A DNA stretch of 25,502 nucleotides from a virus, in the IMG/VR virus record IMGVR_UViG_3300025652_000485, positions 1-25,502 of that record; one strand, written 5' to 3'. Shown piece by piece: positions 14,826-20,252 of this stretch. Numbering within the stretch: position 1 is the stretch's first letter; every line of letters begins with the position of its first letter. The translations under genes were made by a program, and so were the position numbers. The notes below the pieces were generated by a model that searched no databases, had not been told where the DNA came from, and was given only the letters and a program-made list of their open reading frames with translations.

Positions 14826-15232
14826 GACAAGCACTCCAAATCAAAACGGTTGCGGACGTTCTCTAAATTCCTCTGCATAACCTCAGAGTGATTGACCTCA
14901 TGTAACGTATCATCTTCCACACCATAACGAACATCACAATCCCACTCGTCATGAACATCCTGTAAAGCAGCAAACAAAGACAACTGATCACGGGTCAATG
15001 CTTTCAAACCCAAAGACCGCGCAACAACGTCACGAACCAAATCACCACGGTTGCCATCAGCAATGCCAATGCTCTCAATCTCCGGAGTGTAATGCTCATC
15101 AGTAATGAACACACCAACAGCACACATGCCGCCCTTACCATCACGATAAACACAAGAACGGTTCCGCATACACGGACCAGACATCGCGGATAAATGCTCA
15201 GATGCCTTGTTAAATATATCTTGGAGTTCCAT
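14822..15232 (-). CDS. Conserved phage protein (CVYRDGKGGMCAVG type)
   Basis: 136 residues. The CVYRDGKGGMCAVGVFITDE stretch followed by YTPEIE, a central helix and LSLFAALQDVHDEWD match a frequent small phage family (C-x-YR-G-x-x-CA-G-LIPDE type) of unknown function. It is the first gene of the long leftward operon, following a leader with a perfect TTGACA -35 box and an ACTAG-type leader box. The two cysteines flanking the Gly-rich loop may bind a ligand, but this is not established. Confidence 0.8.
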   Translation of the reverse strand: MELQDIFNKASEHLSAMSGPCMRNRSCVYRDGKGGMCAVGVFITDEHYTPEIESIGIADGNRGDLVRDVVARSLGLKALTRDQLSLFAALQDVHDEWDCDVRYGVEDDTLHEVNHSEVMQRNLENVRNRFDLECLS

Positions 15233-15281
15233 CTTCTATCTTCCTCTCTACTACTAGTCGAAGCACCATGCCTCGCGAATC

Positions 15282-15310
15282 AAGTTAAACGCAGCACGGC
15301 CCGATGTCAA
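15282..15310 (-). promoter_or_regulatory. Leftward promoter of the long accessory operon
   Basis: On the minus strand, TTGACA (15310-15305) is followed after 17 bases by TAACTT (15287-15282), giving a start near 15275 and a leader of about 40 bases with GACTAGTAGTAGAGAGGAAG before ATG 15232. The -35 box is perfect and the -10 box weak, as expected for an activated promoter. An iteron copy (15321-15329) lies 11 bases upstream. Confidence 0.55.
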
Positions 15311-15320
15311 AATGTTTCTG

Positions 15321-15513
15321 TGAGTACACTATAGGGAGTTGCTGGAGATTTTAAAACTTTTTGAACTGAAAATTATTGGGTTTTGGTGTACTCACTGTAC
15401 TCACCCCACAATGATACACGATTTTATTACTACTGAACAATGAGTTAACAGTTTTTACCCTGAGTACACCATACTAATGATAGGTGTACTCAGGGTGTAC
15501 TCAGGTGTACTCA
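15321..15513. repeat. Iterated 9-mer (GTGTACTCA) array with AT-rich tract
   Basis: Seven copies of GTGTACTCA or its complement TGAGTACAC: 15321-15329 (reverse), 15386-15394, 15395-15403 (one mismatch), 15461-15469 (reverse), 15484-15492, 15495-15503 and 15505-15513. The last three begin 11 and 10 bases apart, about one helical turn. Between the first two copies is an AT-rich stretch (15351-15385). The arrangement resembles iterons of a replication origin or a cooperative operator between the leftward and rightward transcription units. The rest of 15233-15653 holds only promoters and leaders. Confidence 0.8.
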
Positions 15514-15599
15514 CCTAACCAGTTGCCTCGTACTGCCCTCTCCTAGATTTTTCGGTCCAACCCGTCCCAATTCCTCTGGAAAAAACACTATATGTAAAC

Positions 15600-15628
15600 T
15601 TGATGCACCGCGCAGCGACACCTATAAT
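15600..15628 (+). promoter_or_regulatory. Rightward promoter of the terminase small subunit gene
   Basis: TTGATG (15600-15605) and a perfect TATAAT (15623-15628) are separated by 17 bases. The transcript would start near 15635, which rules out the in-frame upstream start codons at 15600, 15603 and 15627 and supports ATG 15654 with GAGGA at 15642-15646. Confidence 0.72.
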
Positions 15629-15653
15629 GCCTGTAAACATTGAGGATTTTGCT

Positions 15654-16223
15654 ATGGCATCGCTGAAAAAGAAGATCGAGAAAGCACACTCCAGAACGCT
15701 GACGCCCAGACAAATGACCTTTGCACGGCACATCGTGGAAGGCATCTACTCCAATGCTGAGAGTGCAAGAAAAGCCGGATACAAAACGTCCCTTGCACAA
15801 GAACACGCCTCTCGTTTGCTAAACGGTCGGGACTATCCTCATGTACTAGAATATATACAAGAGATGCGCGATGAAAGAGAACGCCGGTATGGGGTGTCAA
15901 CCATCGGACAACTGCAACGCCTACACCAGCTGTCCGAGGGGGCTGAAGAGGCAGGTCAATTCTCTGCCGCTATCAATGCTGAAAAGATACGATCAGCACT
16001 TGGTGGTCTGACTGTAGACAGGCGGGAACAGACACACACCATCGACACCATGTCCCGTGATGAAATAGTCGGTCGGCTTGCGGATCTCCAAAAGAAATTC
16101 CCACAAGCATTTGTGATAGATGCTGAGTTCAAGGATGTGACAGATGTCAAAGGGACCAGAGGCGAACTTTTGGAACACGATAAGGCAGAACTTACCTCCG
16201 AAGGCATCAGCGACACGGATTGA
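15654..16223 (+). CDS. terS: Terminase small subunit
   Basis: 189 residues from ATG 15654, chosen because GAGGA lies 7 bases ahead and the TATAAT box overlaps all earlier starts. The N-terminal region is the DNA-binding HTH typical of Terminase_2-type small subunits: LTPRQMTFARHIVEGIYSNA followed by ESARKAGYKTSLAQEHASRL. A central helical oligomerisation part (QLQRLHQLSEGAEEAGQFSA) and a charged tail follow. It recognises the packaging start on phage DNA and hands it to the large subunit, which lies 9 kb downstream, an unusually large separation. Confidence 0.85.
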   Translation: MASLKKKIEKAHSRTLTPRQMTFARHIVEGIYSNAESARKAGYKTSLAQEHASRLLNGRDYPHVLEYIQEMRDERERRYGVSTIGQLQRLHQLSEGAEEAGQFSAAINAEKIRSALGGLTVDRREQTHTIDTMSRDEIVGRLADLQKKFPQAFVIDAEFKDVTDVKGTRGELLEHDKAELTSEGISDTD

Positions 16224-16566
16224 GAACGTACATGGCGGGGGAGTTCCCGATGTGCATGTAATCTGGGATGGATTACCCTTCTGGATTGAATTGAAGACAA
16301 GCAAAAGCAATGCAGTCAATCTCCGATCTCATCAAGTCGCGTGGAATATGCAGTATTGGTCGCGAGGGGGCGCGTGTTTCTTCTTAGTCAAGAGCCTCTC
16401 TGACCGTTCCTTGCATCTATTTGGGGGGGATCAAGGCCCATGCCTCATGGAAAAGGGGTTGAAATGCGGGGTTGGACATGTTTTCGGGGACGTTGGTGCC
16501 GTGTTCACGGCCCTGCGCCCCCGCTTGCTTAATCATTACGCAGGTGTCTGCGCCCCTGCGCCCTAG
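16144..16566 (+). CDS. VRR-NUC/PD-(D/E)XK nuclease
   Basis: 140 residues, overlapping the terminase small subunit gene by 80 bases, with AGGA about 9 bases before ATG 16144. The nuclease core is intact: E27 (TRIENVHGGG), D36 (VPDVHV), E49-L-K51 (FWIELKT), and Q64 in LRSHQVAW. This is the VRR-NUC or phage Holliday-junction-resolvase-like type, often placed next to terminases, where it may resolve branches before packaging. The C-terminus beyond about residue 118 looks extra. It is partly encoded by copies of the GC-rich repeat, including the final CAPAP. Confidence 0.88.
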   Translation: MSKGPEANFWNTIRQNLPPKASATRIENVHGGGVPDVHVIWDGLPFWIELKTSKSNAVNLRSHQVAWNMQYWSRGGACFFLVKSLSDRSLHLFGGDQGPCLMEKGLKCGVGHVFGDVGAVFTALRPRLLNHYAGVCAPAP

Positions 16567-16714
16567 TTTCTGCGCCCCCGCGTCAGGGTTCGGGCTCCGC
16601 ATGTCTGCGCCCCCGCTAGCTGGTTAACATTTGGGGTATGTTTGTTAACTTCTCCGGATCCCTGCGCCCCCGATCGAGGTGGCCGGCCAACCGGTCTGCG
16701 CCCTGCGCCTTCGC
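16513..16714. repeat. Dispersed CTGCGCCCCCGC repeats, array A
   Basis: At least six copies of CTGCGCCCCCGCTAGC or shortened forms, starting at 16513, 16548 (double unit), 16570, 16605 (the full 16-base form), 16662 and 16696 (double unit). Successive starts are 35, 22, 35, 57 and 34 bases apart, so they fall roughly on multiples of a 35-base period with one offset. The first copies lie in the 3' end of the nuclease gene. The array ends just before a leftward terminator. The same repeat makes the regular array at 18255-18418. No gene is seen in 16567-16778. Confidence 0.85.
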
Positions 16715-16730
16715 TCTAATGTGTGTGTGT

Positions 16731-16773
16731 AAAAAAAATGGGGCGGCGCCAGGGAAATCCCCAGCGCCGCCCC
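16731..16773 (-). terminator. Intrinsic terminator for the leftward gene cluster 16779-18104
   Basis: A perfect 10-bp GC-rich stem (16740-16749 with 16764-16773; GGGGCGGCGC) with a 14-base loop is followed on the minus strand, after two bases, by eight T residues (16731-16738). It lies 5 bases past the stop of the last leftward gene. Confidence 0.9.
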
Positions 16774-16778
16774 TTGTG

Positions 16779-17162
16779 TCATTTTAAATCCCCCTTCCGG
16801 ACAAAGTGCCAATCTCCGCCCCATCGATACACATCCCATCTGCCCTGTTGTAGTGTTGCAGCATAGGGGCTGCGTCCTTGATCTTTATAGATCACCTTGT
16901 TCATTTCTGTCTGGTAAGGATCATAGCAATCAGACCAACAAATCCGTGCCTGTCTAGGTCCGACAATAAGCTCTTGGAACCATGCGCCGGCGCGTGCATC
17001 CATCATTTCATCTCGGTCTGTATCGTTTACTTGACCATAGTCCAAGTAAATATAGATGTGAAAACCTCCGTCTGAACCTATGTCGTTTGGAAGTGTAAAG
17101 ATCGTGTCCCCTGCCTCAATGGCAAGGGATGCGACATCGCAAGAGATCTCTGCGATAATCAT
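16779..17162 (-). CDS. Accessory phage protein of unknown function
   Basis: 127 residues. The protein begins MIIAEISCDVASLAIEAGDT, has a beta-rich acidic part (GGFHIYIYLDYGQVNDTDRD), a central GAWFQELIVGPRQARICWSD, and ends with RWDVYRWGGDWHFVRKGDLK. No family is recognised. It is the last gene of a short leftward unit, overlaps the preceding gene as ATGA, and is followed directly by a strong terminator. Confidence 0.7.
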   Translation of the reverse strand: MIIAEISCDVASLAIEAGDTIFTLPNDIGSDGGFHIYIYLDYGQVNDTDRDEMMDARAGAWFQELIVGPRQARICWSDCYDPYQTEMNKVIYKDQGRSPYAATLQQGRWDVYRWGGDWHFVRKGDLK

Positions 17163-17350
17163 GACGGGAACCTTTCTTGCATCATTTTGCCGACAAGCTC
17201 GGCTTGTTTCATGACATCCATTTTAGGATGCCTCATTTCAACAATGGTTCTACACTTGTTCCAATACATATCTTGTGTCCAGAAATCAGGCTTTTTATTC
17301 ACCTCTTTCTCTATTTGGTCTGCTAGATTTCGTGCTGCTTCATAGTCCAT
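17159..17350 (-). CDS. Small helical accessory protein
   Basis: 63 residues from ATG 17350, chosen for AAAGAGG about 9 bases upstream and its place after the shared ACTAG leader box; the longer in-frame start at 17425 would run through a hairpin. The protein is helical (YEAARNLADQIEKEVNKK, MDVMKQAELVGKMMQERF). No family is recognised. A 6-bp hairpin, GCGGGG/CCCCGC (17372-17392), lies between it and the preceding gene. Confidence 0.68.
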   Translation of the reverse strand: MDYEAARNLADQIEKEVNKKPDFWTQDMYWNKCRTIVEMRHPKMDVMKQAELVGKMMQERFPS

Positions 17351-17405
17351 ATTGTTTTCCTCTTTACTAGTGCGGGGACACAATGCCCCCGCGTTGATTG
17401 TGCCA

Positions 17406-18104
17406 TTAGTGCTGTACAATGGCAATTGATTTAGATGACTTTGTGCTATTGCCCCCGCACAATTTACAGGCGTTACATTGAACGCGCCGGCCGGCTTCCT
17501 TGCTTGCGGGACAAAGGATCTCTTTACCTTTTACGATATCGCCTAGGTCAGTAATGACTCGGAACGTCCGCCGACCGTTGTTCCAATGTGCGACCGCTTG
17601 CGCTTCAGTATCTGCGCTTTGCATTGCAATATCTGGACGAAATCCTGACTGATGCGTGTATGCCAGATGCGTCGCGCAACTAGTTAAGAGTTGATCCCAT
17701 ACCCATGATGGAATTGCGGCAGGATCCCCATACGTGCCAAGTCTAACAACACGGCCGGCCCCGAGTGTCATACGGTCCCCCCTATTGTCTGCCATGGGGT
17801 AAGTCCCCCGCAAAAATGATTTGTATACTATGGTCGGGCCTTGCCCGAGATTAACATAACAGTCACGTTTGACCGCTTGCTTGCGCTTAGGGTCATCGGT
17901 CGGTGTCCCCCTGAATTTACAGTCCCCGCATATAGAGAAGTCTGCGCCCGTTTTGCTTGCGTCTAGTGGGGAGATGTCTGACCGGATTATATAGGTCTGT
18001 AAAACCTTGCCTGTCTTTGTGTTGCGGTCGCTATAGGTCGCGATCGCAACAACGGGTTTACCATCCAATAGGCTTTGCCCCTTGTATATGATACCGGATT
18101 TCAT
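17406..18104 (-). CDS. DUF7227-like Cys-rich phage protein
   Basis: 232 residues. It fits a common phage and plasmid family of unknown function. The landmarks are CGDCKFRG, CYVNLGQGPTIVYKSFLRGTYP, VRLGTYGDPAAIPSWVWDQLL, HLAYTHQSGF, WNNGRRTFRVI, then CPASKEAGRRVQC and CNACKLCGG at the end. The paired and triple cysteines suggest a metal or Fe-S site. The start at 18104 has AGGAAAGGA upstream and a TTAACTAGAAA leader box. It leads a leftward unit that ends at the terminator near 16740. The 409-base spacer upstream contains the 36-bp repeat array and no convincing promoter hexamer pair. Confidence 0.75.
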   Translation of the reverse strand: MKSGIIYKGQSLLDGKPVVAIATYSDRNTKTGKVLQTYIIRSDISPLDASKTGADFSICGDCKFRGTPTDDPKRKQAVKRDCYVNLGQGPTIVYKSFLRGTYPMADNRGDRMTLGAGRVVRLGTYGDPAAIPSWVWDQLLTSCATHLAYTHQSGFRPDIAMQSADTEAQAVAHWNNGRRTFRVITDLGDIVKGKEILCPASKEAGRRVQCNACKLCGGNSTKSSKSIAIVQH

Positions 18105-18254
18105 GAGTCGGATTCCTTTCCTGTTTCTAGTTAACGTAGGTTTAGTCTATAGTATCGGTCGCGCAGCGGCAACATATTTGTAGGTCTATATAGTCAAAAA
18201 TAAACGGGTGCCGGCTGGTCTATACATCGAGCCCCGCGATTCCAGGGGCGCCGG

Positions 18255-18418
18255 TCTGCGCCCCCGCTAGCCGGCCGGCCGGCCGATATGTCTGCGCCCC
18301 CGCTAGCCGGTATATATCTATAGATGTCTGCGCCCCCGCTAGCCGGTCGGTCGCTTGCATATCCTGCGCCCCCGCTAGCAGGTCGATCTCTATCATGTTC
18401 TGCGCCCTGCGCCCTCGC
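18255..18418. repeat. 36-bp-period repeat array B (20-bp repeat, 16-bp variable part)
   Basis: Five units start at 18255, 18291, 18327, 18363 and 18399, exactly 36 bases apart. The first three carry the identical 20-mer TCTGCGCCCCCGCTAGCCGG, the fourth differs at two bases, and the fifth is the degenerate form TCTGCGCCCTGCGCC. The 16-base stretches between them differ. There are no cas genes, and the repeat is also scattered at 16513-16714. Because 36 is a multiple of three, the minus strand reads a 12-residue repeat (PASGGAD), but with no start signal I do not call it a gene. Confidence 0.9.
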
Positions 18419-18480
18419 GGTGGCCGGCCGGCCGCGCCCTGCGCGGATCACCGGCACGGGGTAGGCGCCCAACTCGGCAC

Positions 18481-18509
18481 AAAAAAAAGGGCGCCGCTAG
18501 GGCGCCCTT
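18481..18509 (-). terminator. Intrinsic terminator of the zinc-ribbon gene at 18514
   Basis: A perfect 9-bp stem AAGGGCGCC/GGCGCCCTT (18487-18495 with 18501-18509, loop gctag) is followed on the minus strand by a T run through 18481, eight T residues counting the stem end. It begins 4 bases past the stop of the leftward gene. Confidence 0.9.
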
Positions 18510-18513
18510 GGTT

Positions 18514-18759
18514 CTATTCCATCCATTCATCTGGATGCGGTGACATGATATGGTTCACTCTTGCACGGTCGGCCGCGTATTGATCCACTACTGGATTAGT
18601 ACATGTGCCGGTCGTGGGATACATCATAATCCCGCATCCGAACTTAGTGAACTTGTGAGCAGCATCGCGATAGTTCGTTGCGTTACCCTCGCTTACTACA
18701 TCGTGTAGCGTGTCCATTTCCCATGGTTCGCCGCAGTGTCCGCAATAAATATCTGGCAT
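18514..18759 (-). CDS. Small zinc-ribbon-like phage protein (CGEPWE type)
   Basis: 81 residues with YCGHCGEPWEMDTLHDV at the N-terminus, FTKFGCGIM in the middle and CTNPVVDQYAADRARVN towards the end. This pattern recurs in phages as a small Cys-rich protein (C-x-x-CGEPWD ... GC ... CTN) of unknown function; C6, C9 and the later cysteines could bind one zinc. It has its own leader with a hairpin and a TTAACCAGAAAGAGGAAAG leader box, and its own terminator, so it is a single-gene unit. Confidence 0.78.
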   Translation of the reverse strand: MPDIYCGHCGEPWEMDTLHDVVSEGNATNYRDAAHKFTKFGCGIMMYPTTGTCTNPVVDQYAADRARVNHIMSPHPDEWME

Positions 18760-18786
18760 TGTCTTTCCTCTTTCTGGTTAACGTAT

Positions 18787-18813
18787 GGCTAGCCTACATC
18801 ACATAGGCTAGCC
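18787..18813 (-). other. Hairpin in the leader of the zinc-ribbon gene
   Basis: A perfect 10-bp inverted repeat, GGCTAGCCTA/TAGGCTAGCC (18787-18796 with 18804-18813, loop 18797-18803), without a T run. It lies in the 5' leader of the gene at 18759, downstream of a TATAAT that overlaps the stop of the previous gene. It could be a weak terminator, an mRNA-stabilising 5' hairpin or a protein-binding site. Confidence 0.7.
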
Positions 18814-18821
18814 GGTCTAGA

Positions 18822-19061
18822 TTATACTGTGATCTCAGTCCAGGATTTAATCTTGCCGTTCGCATCGACCTTATCGACGGCCGCTTCAATCTTTTTGCCG
18901 ATAGCAGTATCGGCATAGCTACCGGTGTAATCTCTTTCCATTCTTTCCAAGCGACGATACAAAGATTTCTTGATATCGTCATGGGATGCCGTAGGTAGAT
19001 GCATTGCATCTAGACCACTAAGAAGCATCTGGACCTCAATATACTCTAGTTTAATTCGCAT
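18822..19061 (-). CDS. Small accessory phage protein
   Basis: 79 residues: MRIKLEYIEVQMLLSGLDAM, a helical KKSLYRRLERMERDYTG and a C-terminal IGKKIEAAVDKVDANGKIKS. It looks like a small helical bundle. No family is recognised. AGAGG lies about 8 bases ahead of ATG 19061. The leader upstream has two perfect hairpins. Its stop codon TAA overlaps a TATAAT that may serve the next gene. Confidence 0.68.
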   Translation of the reverse strand: MRIKLEYIEVQMLLSGLDAMHLPTASHDDIKKSLYRRLERMERDYTGSYADTAIGKKIEAAVDKVDANGKIKSWTEITV

Positions 19062-19107
19062 GGTTTTACCTCTTTCTTTTCTGGGTTGGCCGTGATCCGG
19101 CCGGTTT

Positions 19108-19149
19108 TATGTAGAGGATCTACATAGTGCGGCACACTGTTTCCAGTGT
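19108..19149 (-). other. Two hairpins in the leader of the gene at 19061
   Basis: Two perfect inverted repeats are visible: TATGTAGA/TCTACATA (19108-19115 with 19119-19126) and ACACTG/CAGTGT (19134-19139 with 19144-19149). On the minus strand the second has a GAAA tetraloop of the stable GNRA type. Neither has a T tract, so they look like leader structure rather than a strong terminator of the gene ending at 19166. Confidence 0.6.
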
Positions 19150-19165
19150 ACCGGCTATGTATCGC

Positions 19166-19501
19166 CTAGTCGATCCAGCGGAACGTGTTCCGTGTTCCGG
19201 TCTTAGCGAATAGAGCAAACATCTTAGCGATGCCACGTAGCTCTAGCTTGCTTAGGTCGCTGTGTCCGTTCTGTGCCAGTGTTTCAAAGTCTGATACTTT
19301 CGGCGCAGTGCGAACGTCTGACACTTTATATTCTGCGAAACCGTTCGCGACGGCCGTCGCTTGATCCTCTTTAAGCATCGCGCCTAGGCTCTTTTGCAAT
19401 GCTTTGATTGCGTCAATACGTGCTGCGAGGATCGCTTGATCGCTTGCGCTTGGCGATACTACTTCAAGAGTCTTTTCTGATACTAGGTTAATCAGTGTCA
19501 T
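19166..19501 (-). CDS. Small accessory phage protein, first of the leftward cluster
   Basis: 111 residues. An N-terminal helix-rich part (SDQAILAARIDAIKALQKSL) is followed by VANGFAEYKVSDVRTAPKVS and a C-terminal ELRGIAKMFALFAKTGTRNT. No family is recognised. TAGGAAAAGAC lies just ahead of ATG 19501, after the AACTAGTAG leader box. It has a good promoter with a palindrome over the -10 and two direct repeats, so it is probably tightly regulated. Confidence 0.7.
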   Translation of the reverse strand: MTLINLVSEKTLEVVSPSASDQAILAARIDAIKALQKSLGAMLKEDQATAVANGFAEYKVSDVRTAPKVSDFETLAQNGHSDLSKLELRGIAKMFALFAKTGTRNTFRWID

Positions 19502-19523
19502 GTCTTTTCCTATCTACTAGTTG

Positions 19524-19586
19524 AACGACTCACCGCGTTTCGGTTCGTCTAACTAAAGTTAGATAGCAAACGACTCACCCTGTCAA
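19524..19586 (-). promoter_or_regulatory. Leftward promoter with palindromic operator and direct repeats
   Basis: On the minus strand, TTGACA (19586-19581) and TCTAAC (19563-19558) are 17 bases apart. A perfect palindrome TCTAACTAAAGTTAGA (19548-19563) covers the -10 box and start region. Two copies of GGTGAGTCGTT (19569-19579 in the spacer and 19524-19534 in the leader) flank it, 45 bases apart. This is the layout of a repressible promoter. The rest of 19502-19854 shows only short inverted or direct repeats and the rightward promoter. Confidence 0.72.
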
Positions 19587-19817
19587 CACAATAAACGACC
19601 ATATCGGACCATATAGATAATAAAATACCGGTATCAGCGGCGCACCAATACGCTACACCGGCACAAGCCTAGGGGTTACTGGACGCGATGCCATGGGAAT
19701 CTAGAGCAATCGACCGACCCCACACCCCCCTAAACTGGGGTACGGTCGCACGTAGCCGGCTGTAAAAGTAGGTCCGGTAAATTCATTCCGGTATTTTTCC
19801 ATTTGGGACCATGGTTC

Positions 19818-19847
19818 TTGATTGGTCTTCAAAATATGCGGTATATA
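19818..19847 (+). promoter_or_regulatory. Rightward promoter for the acyltransferase gene
   Basis: TTGATT (19818-19823) and TATATA (19842-19847) are 18 bases apart. The start of transcription would fall at about 19854, directly at ATG 19855, which has no ribosome binding site. The message may therefore be leaderless. Confidence 0.45.
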
Positions 19848-19854
19848 GTTTCAT

Positions 19855-20247
19855 ATGGGTTTATTGAATGCGATTGAGTTGTGGTGCAGTGAGGAGCCGT
19901 ATTGCGGTTTTCGGTCAGCGACGATTGGTTGGCGATTATTGCCTGCTGAGGCTGCTGGTAAGATACTTCATTTTTGGGACGGTGATCGTTACCGTGGTTT
20001 TATAACCTGGGCATTTTTGACTGCTTCTGAGTATGAGAATTTAGATTACTGTGGTTTGGAGGTATTTTCACGCGACAGTGGGGACCGGTTGGTTTTTATA
20101 GATATGATTGCCAAGGGGGGTGCTTCTGATGTATTGTACATTTGTAGGTACATGCGGAGACATTTCAAGGTGGTGTATCCGGAAGTAGAGACGGTTTGGT
20201 CGCACCGCGGCTCACGGTATGGTTGGTATCCTAACAAAGGTGGCTAG
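19855..20247 (+). CDS. HlyC-like toxin-activating lysine acyltransferase
   Basis: 130 residues. The HlyC family transfers a fatty acyl chain from acyl-ACP to lysines of RTX toxins. Matching landmarks are LLPAEAAGKI, DRYRGFITWAFLTASEYEN (YPVAYCSWANLS in HlyC), and SGDRLVFIDMIAKGG with D83, the conserved Asp, followed by LYICRYMRRHF. The usual catalytic His of the SPLHR segment is replaced by Cys17 in EEPYC. It is shorter than HlyC (about 170 residues) and may use Cys or another residue, or be non-catalytic. It lies 5 bases ahead of a 1640-residue gene, the hlyC-hlyA order. Confidence 0.75.
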   Translation: MGLLNAIELWCSEEPYCGFRSATIGWRLLPAEAAGKILHFWDGDRYRGFITWAFLTASEYENLDYCGLEVFSRDSGDRLVFIDMIAKGGASDVLYICRYMRRHFKVVYPEVETVWSHRGSRYGWYPNKGG

Positions 20248-20252
20248 GGCTC

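Noticed and set aside
18255-18418. CRISPR array
   Set aside because: Repeat 20 bases and intervals 16 bases are too short, no cas genes are nearby, the intervals partly resemble each other (ATG-ending), and the repeat also occurs outside the array.
18194-18472. 92-residue minus-strand ORF with PASGGAD repeats
   Set aside because: It is open only because the 36-bp repeat length is a multiple of three. There is no ribosome binding site, and it lies downstream of a terminator.
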